Below are positions 59,320 through 64,000 of a stretch of DNA of 64,000 nucleotides, piece by piece. The stretch is from Bacteroidales bacterium UBA3290 (GTDB lineage Bacteria > Bacteroidota > Bacteroidia > Bacteroidales > UBA932), in contig DETK01000017.1 in the NCBI GenBank assembly GCA_002361615.1, positions 50,100 to 114,099 on the forward strand, written 5' to 3'. Position numbers and translations under genes: made by a program. How positions within the stretch are numbered: the first letter of the stretch is position 1; the number at the start of each line of letters is the position of its first letter. The notes below the pieces were generated by a model. That model saw only the letters and a program-made list of their open reading frames with translations, searched no databases and was not told where the DNA came from.

Positions 59320-61076
59320 TGCGCGTCGTCGTTTTGGAGGGAGAGATGATAGCCGCCCGGGACCTTGACCCGGAGGGCGGCCTGGATGTAATCGTCGGCC
59401 TTGACGGGACGGTTGTCTTTCGTCCCTTTCACCTTGAAGGTCAGGAAGGCTTTCGACAGTTTCCCGACCGGCGCGTCAGCCAGGGGAGCCAAAGGAACGG
59501 AGAGAGGACTGGTGCCGCCTGCGGCGATGGTCGCATCGACGGGCTCGAGCAGCCGGTTTCCGGCCGCATCGGTCATCTCCATATTGAATTCAAGCTGCAG
59601 CGGGAGTGTGTTGGTCATCTCGCCGAGCAGTGTCAGCCGGTTGTCCTGGAGCAGGTTGCCGAAGGTATCGGGCAGCGTGAGCGTGTCGCGCATCGTAAGC
59701 TGCAGGGCGGGCCCGAAGGCCAGGGGGATGTTGACGCGGGGCGTCACGTGTGCTTCATACACCACTCCGACGCGGACTTCCCCCGTCTGGTCGTGGTAAG
59801 TGAGGCCCTCGATGTCTACGACGATCTGGTCGGGGGCGATCCGGACCAGTTCGGTGAAGTCGAGGACGACGTCTTCCGGGCTCTTCGCGGTTTTGGCCAG
59901 GCGTATCTGCTTGTGCAGGGTTTCGCCCGGTTCGGCGATCGGGAAGGGGACGACGATGCTGTCCATGACGGCGACCTTGGCGCGTTTCTTCAGGGCCGTG
60001 AGTTTGACCAGGGCGTAGGTCGGAACGCTGATGTTGCTCTCTACGTTGAGGATGATCTCGGGATCGTCGAAGTCGAAGACGGCGTCCTTGTCGCCGATCC
60101 GGTCGAGGACCTGACCGGTCAGGTTGGTCAGGTCGACGCTGGTCTGGAGCTGGGCGATCTTGTAGTCGTAGCGGCCGCGGATGGATTCGCAGGTGAGGTC
60201 GCGGAGTTCCGCCGTAACCTGGAGTTGTTGGAGCGGGTTGGACGATACGATGCTTTCGTAGCGGGCGCGGCTGGTCCGGGCCCCGCTCACCGCCACGCTG
60301 CCGTTGAAGCCGAGCCGGGCTTCCATGTTGAGGGTGTGGGTCTTGACGTCGTAATCACCCGAACTGAACTTGAGCGTGCGCAGCGGAATGTCGATGGTGG
60401 AGGAATAGCCGTTTTCCTTCGTGAGCGGGACGACGACGGTCAGGATGCCGTCGACGCAGTCTTCGCTTTCAAAGAATTGGCTCAAGTCGACGTTGACGGT
60501 AGCGGTCACCGTGCCGTCGGTCAGCACGCAGTTGGGAATCGCGAAGGTGACCCGTACGATCGACTCCCGGGTGAGGGTGATCGATTCGAGTCCGAGCAGC
60601 TGGTCGGGCATGCGCGGGATATTGAGGGTCGTACCCCGCGACTTGGAGCCGAGATTGATCGTGGCCGGCAGCAGGCCCGAAAGGTCGGCCGTACCGTCGG
60701 GGTCGAACCTCACGCCGGAAGCAGGCGTTCTGAACAGCGAGAAAGCCGTGGAAATAGGGAAGTTGCAGTATTTGCGGAACGGACGGGCTCCGTCGTAGTC
60801 CTTCAGCCCGGCAAAGACGAAATCTACAGGATCGGCCGTATAATGCGCGGTGAATGTCCCGTCGTCTTCCCGGACGAAGAGGCTGCCGAAGCGGTCGGTA
60901 ATCATGTCGCCGACTTTCAGTTGCCGGGTCGTGCCCAGGGGGAACGTCAGGTCGTCGCCGCCGAGTGTGACGGCGGGGTCTGTCCGGTTGAGATCATACG
61001 CCGGGTCGACGCAGGAAGATGCGGCGGCCAAGGCGCATAGCATGGCCAGTGAAGTAATGAAAGTGCGTGCAGACAT
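59316..61076 (-). CDS. Large lipoprotein of unknown function
   Basis: The 586-residue protein has a lipoprotein signal ending in Cys22 (AAASSC) and a beta-rich body without a motif I recognise; several segments look like repeated Ig- or LEA-like beta domains (for example VRVTFAIPNCVLTDGTVTATV and VTPRVNIPLAFGPALQLTMR). Overlap with the DUF5723 gene suggests the two products act together at the outer membrane, the lipoprotein as a surface or periplasmic partner of the barrel. This is inferred from position only. Confidence 0.75.
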   Translation of the reverse strand: MSARTFITSLAMLCALAAASSCVDPAYDLNRTDPAVTLGGDDLTFPLGTTRQLKVGDMITDRFGSLFVREDDGTFTAHYTADPVDFVFAGLKDYDGARPFRKYCNFPISTAFSLFRTPASGVRFDPDGTADLSGLLPATINLGSKSRGTTLNIPRMPDQLLGLESITLTRESIVRVTFAIPNCVLTDGTVTATVNVDLSQFFESEDCVDGILTVVVPLTKENGYSSTIDIPLRTLKFSSGDYDVKTHTLNMEARLGFNGSVAVSGARTSRARYESIVSSNPLQQLQVTAELRDLTCESIRGRYDYKIAQLQTSVDLTNLTGQVLDRIGDKDAVFDFDDPEIILNVESNISVPTYALVKLTALKKRAKVAVMDSIVVPFPIAEPGETLHKQIRLAKTAKSPEDVVLDFTELVRIAPDQIVVDIEGLTYHDQTGEVRVGVVYEAHVTPRVNIPLAFGPALQLTMRDTLTLPDTFGNLLQDNRLTLLGEMTNTLPLQLEFNMEMTDAAGNRLLEPVDATIAAGGTSPLSVPLAPLADAPVGKLSKAFLTFKVKGTKDNRPVKADDYIQAALRVKVPGGYHLSLQNDDAQ

Positions 61077-61085
61077 CAGGGAAAC

Positions 61086-61883
61086 TTATTTGCAGGCTTC
61101 TTCTACGATGAAGCGGAAAATGGGCAGGAATTCCGGATTGCCCGCATTGGTGATCACTTCGGGATGGAACTGGACGCCGATGATGATGCCGCCCCCATCG
61201 ACAAAACCGGGCAGTTTGCCGACGCGCTCGACACCTTCTATAATACCGTCGGCCGATGTGGCCGTAACCTTGAAGCCCTTGGGTACGTCCTTGATGGCCT
61301 GGTGATGGAAGGAATTGACCACGGCTTTGTCCTTGCCGAGGATTTTTGCCAGTTTCGAATCGGGCGTGATGGAAATCGAATGGGTGCCGTAGGCGCCGCT
61401 CGTGGGGCTCTGCCGATGTTTTACGTAGCTGGAGGGAACCTGCGAAGGGATGTCCTGCCAGAGTGAGCCGCCGAAGGCCACGGCCAGCAGTTGCTCTCCG
61501 CGGCAGATACCCAGCACGGGGATGCCCCGGGCCACGGCTGCGCGGACCAGCTTGACGTCATATTCGTCACGTTCCGGAACGACTTCGCCCAGGCCGCGGA
61601 CAGGCTCCTCGCCAAACCATTTAAGCGGGTCGAAGTCTTCGCCGCCCGTCATCACGAGGGCGTCGATGGCCGAGATGACGAGGTCGATCTGGGCGTCGTC
61701 ACCCGTGACGGGAATGACCAGCGGCACACCTCCGGCCATCCGGACGGAGTTGACGTAAGTCATATTGACCTGGCATCTTCCGCTCTCACTGTAGGAGGAA
61801 ATGCCGATGACGGGCGTCTTGGCCCAGAGACCGAGCGTTGCACCCAGCAACGCGGCGGCAAGCATCACATACCGTTTCATCAT
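61086..61883 (-). CDS. Secreted gamma-glutamyl-gamma-aminobutyrate hydrolase-type (C26) peptidase
   Basis: The 265-residue class I glutamine-amidotransferase-like hydrolase has the nucleophile Cys127 in LGICRGEQ and the His-Glu pair in GVQFHPEV, with MTGGEDFDP upstream, as in PuuD. Unlike PuuD it carries a signal peptide (cleavage after LWA), so it acts in the periplasm or outside on gamma-glutamyl compounds. ATG at 61883 or the next codon may be used. It lies 9 bases from both neighbours. Confidence 0.88.
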   Translation of the reverse strand: MMKRYVMLAAALLGATLGLWAKTPVIGISSYSESGRCQVNMTYVNSVRMAGGVPLVIPVTGDDAQIDLVISAIDALVMTGGEDFDPLKWFGEEPVRGLGEVVPERDEYDVKLVRAAVARGIPVLGICRGEQLLAVAFGGSLWQDIPSQVPSSYVKHRQSPTSGAYGTHSISITPDSKLAKILGKDKAVVNSFHHQAIKDVPKGFKVTATSADGIIEGVERVGKLPGFVDGGGIIIGVQFHPEVITNAGNPEFLPIFRFIVEEACK

Positions 61884-61892
61884 GGCTCAAAA

Positions 61893-63470
61893 TTAGAGTT
61901 TTCTGTCCCAATTTGCAAATTCTTCTCCCGATCCCACCGTGATGGACAGTCCCTTGGCCAGGGAACCCCATTCGTCCGGGTTGTCGAAGTGGAAGGTCAC
62001 ATCGAAGCCCCAGCCGTCCGCACGGAAGTTGAAGACATTGCCGTTGACGTGCTTGAGTTCGCGCTTCCAGGCTTTCTTGTTGTGCAGCTTGATATAGAGA
62101 CGGCCGCCTTCGATCAGGATGTCGAGGTCGCCCAGGATTTCGTGCTGTCCGGTGTAATGTCCCTGGATCCGGGACCAGGCGGGCGCCGCCACGGCGACAC
62201 GTTCGGCCGCAGCCTTCTCTTCGGCCGTGGCGCGCCGGTCCGCATTCGCGTACCATTCTTTCAGGTATTCGGCGTTGTAGTCGTAGTCTTCATAGCCGAG
62301 GAAAAGGTCCACGGCACGGCGAAGGATGGCGTGCCGCGCCTCGGAAGGCGCCTCGCTGTTGACCTGGATGGTCATGGCGAAATCCATTTCGGGGATGAAG
62401 CAGCAGATCGTGGTCATTCCCCAGGTGGTGCCGGTATGGAAGTACATGCGGCATTTGCGGGTCTGCTCGATGAACCAGCAGTGGCCGTAGAGATTGGTCT
62501 TGTCGGGGGTCTGGGAGGTGATGGTCACGCCGCGGTGGAGGTAGTTCATCTGTTTTTCGGAGATGAGCTGGCGGTCGCCTACCTTGCCGTCGCCCAGATG
62601 GAAGACGGCCCATTTGATCAGGTCGGTCGGCGTGCAGCAGATGCTGCCGGCGGGGCCTACGACGGTGAGCCACCAGAGCGACTGCTCGTCGCCGTACATC
62701 GGCCAGATGTTCATTTCGCGGCCCTTGCGTTCGAAGGTGTAGGGGAGCGCGGCGGTGCCGTCGGCCAGGGCGGCGCCGAAGCCTTCCCCGTTGAGCGTGG
62801 ATTCCGTCATGCCCAGCGGCTGGAAGATGCGTTCGCGCACGTTGTCCTCCCAGCTCTTGCCGGTCAGCTTCTCGATGATCTTCGCGGCGGGGATGAAGGT
62901 GATGTTGTTGTACTGGTAGTCGCCGCGGAAGGTGTAGGCGGGCGGCATCAGCTTGAACATCTTGTAGATGTCGTCACGGTCGTAACCCAGGTTGCCCAGG
63001 TAGGTGCCGATGTCGTCCCGCATGCCGGTCCGGTGGGAGGTCAGGTCCTTGACCTGGATGTTCGCGGTGACCCAGGGGTCGTACATCTCGAAGTCGGGAA
63101 GATGGTCTTTCACCCGGTCTTCCCAGCTCAGGAGACCTTCGTCCACCAGCTGTGCAAGGATGGCCGCCGTGAACGACTTGGACACGGAACCGATCTGGAA
63201 AAGGGTATGGGCATCCACCGGTACGCCGGTCTCCAGACTCTTGACGCCGTAGCCTTTCGACAGGATGACCTGTCCGTCTTTGTAGATCGACACGCCCATG
63301 CCGGGAATCTTCCAGTCGGCACGGACCTGCTCGATGGTCCTTTCGATGTTGGCGATGATTTCTTCCTGCGTGAGAACCGGATGGCGTGCAGGGATGTTCT
63401 TCGTGGTCTGGCCGGCTGCCGCAAGCGGGAGCAGCGTAAGGATGGCGGTAAGGAGAAGTGTCTGTTTCAT
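61893..63470 (-). CDS. Secreted serine beta-lactamase-related hydrolase (class C fold)
   Basis: The 525-residue protein has a signal peptide (cleavage after AAG), the catalytic SxxK at S95-V-S-K98 (IGSVSKSF) and Y187-N-N, with a C-terminal DUF3471-like beta domain from about 410. The family includes AmpC, D-aminopeptidases and esterases; resistance should not be assumed. It heads the unit with the C26 peptidase, the lipoprotein and the DUF5723 protein. Confidence 0.87.
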   Translation of the reverse strand: MKQTLLLTAILTLLPLAAAGQTTKNIPARHPVLTQEEIIANIERTIEQVRADWKIPGMGVSIYKDGQVILSKGYGVKSLETGVPVDAHTLFQIGSVSKSFTAAILAQLVDEGLLSWEDRVKDHLPDFEMYDPWVTANIQVKDLTSHRTGMRDDIGTYLGNLGYDRDDIYKMFKLMPPAYTFRGDYQYNNITFIPAAKIIEKLTGKSWEDNVRERIFQPLGMTESTLNGEGFGAALADGTAALPYTFERKGREMNIWPMYGDEQSLWWLTVVGPAGSICCTPTDLIKWAVFHLGDGKVGDRQLISEKQMNYLHRGVTITSQTPDKTNLYGHCWFIEQTRKCRMYFHTGTTWGMTTICCFIPEMDFAMTIQVNSEAPSEARHAILRRAVDLFLGYEDYDYNAEYLKEWYANADRRATAEEKAAAERVAVAAPAWSRIQGHYTGQHEILGDLDILIEGGRLYIKLHNKKAWKRELKHVNGNVFNFRADGWGFDVTFHFDNPDEWGSLAKGLSITVGSGEEFANWDRKL

Positions 63471-63521
63471 TCTATAAAGATAAAGCTTTTTATGCAGTTT
63501 TTGTCAAAAAGATATAACTAA

Positions 63522-63538
63522 TGTAAAAAATGTTTACA
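63522..63538. promoter_or_regulatory. Palindrome TGTAAA-N5-TTTACA, possible operator
   Basis: A perfect 6-bp inverted repeat with a 5-base spacer overlaps the -7 element of the MFS gene, a place where a repressor would block transcription. It may instead be chance in an AT-rich gap. Confidence 0.35.
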
Positions 63539-63542
63539 TTTG
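63535..63542 (+). promoter_or_regulatory. Candidate -7 element for the MFS transporter
   Basis: TACATTTG, 36 bases before the start codon; no good upstream box. Confidence 0.45.
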
Positions 63543-63578
63543 AAGGTTTATTTTGGCATAAAAGCCTGATTTATTGTT

Positions 63579-64000
63579 ATGGAGAAAAGAAACCTAACGT
63601 TTTGGCAGATGTTCAACCTGAGCTTCGGGTTCTTCGGTGTGCAGATAGCCTATGCGCTGCAGAGCGCCAACATCAGCCGCATATTCGCCACGCTGGGTGC
63701 CGATCCGCACCAGCTGAGTTTCTTCTGGATCCTTCCTCCGCTGATGGGCATGATCGTCCAGCCGCTGATCGGCCACTGGTCCGACCGCACCTGGTGCCGG
63801 ATGGGCCGCCGCAAGCCTTACCTGCTGGTCGGTGCCATCGTCGCCGTGCTGGTCATGATCTTCCTGCCCAATGCGGGCAGCCTGAACTTCAGCCAGCGGC
63901 TCTTCCTCGGCCTGAACGGAGCCATGTGGTTCGGCCTTTTCTCGCTCATCTTCCTGGATACCTCCATCAACGTGGCGATGCAGCCCTTCAAGATGATGGT
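63579..64000 (+). CDS. MFS transporter, SLC45/sugar-like (truncated by the window end)
   Basis: The visible 140 codons show NLTFWQMFNLSFGFFGVQIA, then four membrane segments and the MFS loop motif GHWSDRTWCRMGRRKPYLL (an Asp-Arg...Gly-Arg-Arg pattern between TM2 and TM3). This resembles the SLC45/GPH-like sugar transporters that import maltose or sucrose with protons. The ATG at 63579 is preceded by an AT-rich promoter gap. The rest lies outside the window. Confidence 0.82.
   Translation, partial: MEKRNLTFWQMFNLSFGFFGVQIAYALQSANISRIFATLGADPHQLSFFWILPPLMGMIVQPLIGHWSDRTWCRMGRRKPYLLVGAIVAVLVMIFLPNAGSLNFSQRLFLGLNGAMWFGLFSLIFLDTSINVAMQPFKMM

Noticed and set aside
61893..63470. Antibiotic-resistance beta-lactamase
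   Set aside because: The SxxK and YxN motifs are shared by many peptidases and esterases of this fold, and the DUF3471-like tail and operon context favour another role.

Overview
The window reads as a stretch of ordinary chromosome from a GC-rich member of the Bacteroidota, most likely an uncultured Bacteroidales; I cannot name a genus. The support is the recurring promoter element TAnnTTTG (sometimes with TTG/TTTG 19-21 bases upstream) and near absence of Shine-Dalgarno sequences, together with characteristic genes: the holB-ricT-gldH cluster, a single-polypeptide fumarate reductase cytochrome b, an SPFH gene followed by a small Arc-like gene, a DUF5723 outer-membrane protein, DUF3109, and many small beta-barrels ending in phenylalanine. 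I see no rRNA, tRNA, CRISPR array, prophage or conjugative element. Genes are packed tightly and often overlap by 1-4 bases; no stretch longer than 300 bases lacks a gene.

Layout. 1-2.4 kb: a small barrel protein, a helical EF-hand protein and a secreted M28 peptidase. 2.5-8.3 kb: an RND efflux operon (TolC, adaptor, pump, PII-like protein). 8.4-10.9 kb: thioredoxin, two tandem barrel paralogues and a polyprenyl diphosphate synthase. 10.9-15.2 kb (minus): holB, ricT, gldH, trmB, plus DUF2007 and a membrane protein. 15.3-18 kb: a coiled-coil membrane protein, hemW and an orphan fumarate reductase cytochrome b. 18-19.4 kb: pyrH-frr. 19.4-20.6 kb: a RAYT-type transposase between two 79-bp REP-like repeats. 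20.6-24 kb: DUF3109, a TPR protein and a U32 peptidase. 24-34.1 kb (minus): a six-gene run (rRNA methyltransferase, lgt, CapA-like, CNNM/CorC-like, miaA, SGNH hydrolase) and a five-gene run (smpB, pgk, lactonase, unknown, acyl-ACP thioesterase). 34.2-35.3 kb: SPFH and RHH genes. 35.4-44.4 kb (minus): barrel protein, gcvP and the cell-shape operon mreB-mreC-mreD-mrdA-rodA. 44.5-48.1 kb: ispD, an Lrp regulator and topA. 48.2-52.5 kb: PBP1A, ddl, prmC. 52.6-55.9 kb (minus): dicarboxylate symporter and malQ. 56-57.9 kb: radA and a PqiA-like protein. 58-63.5 kb (minus): a four-gene secreted or envelope operon. The end holds the start of an MFS transporter.

Functionally the window is dominated by envelope biogenesis (elongasome, PBP1A, Ddl, Lgt, lipoproteins, barrels, efflux), isoprenoid supply for cell-wall and quinone lipids (IspD, polyprenyl synthase), and translation and tRNA upkeep (Frr, SmpB, PrmC, MiaA, TrmB, U32).

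The most unusual content is repetitive DNA. There is a RAYT/REP unit with a third solitary repeat. There is an inverted pair of 86-bp double-hairpin elements at two convergent gene ends 5.3 kb apart. There are also short palindromic elements inserted in frame into prmC (two) and the U32 gene (one), adding residues to conserved proteins. Several -7 elements end only 4-7 bases before start codons, suggesting leaderless or nearly leaderless mRNAs.
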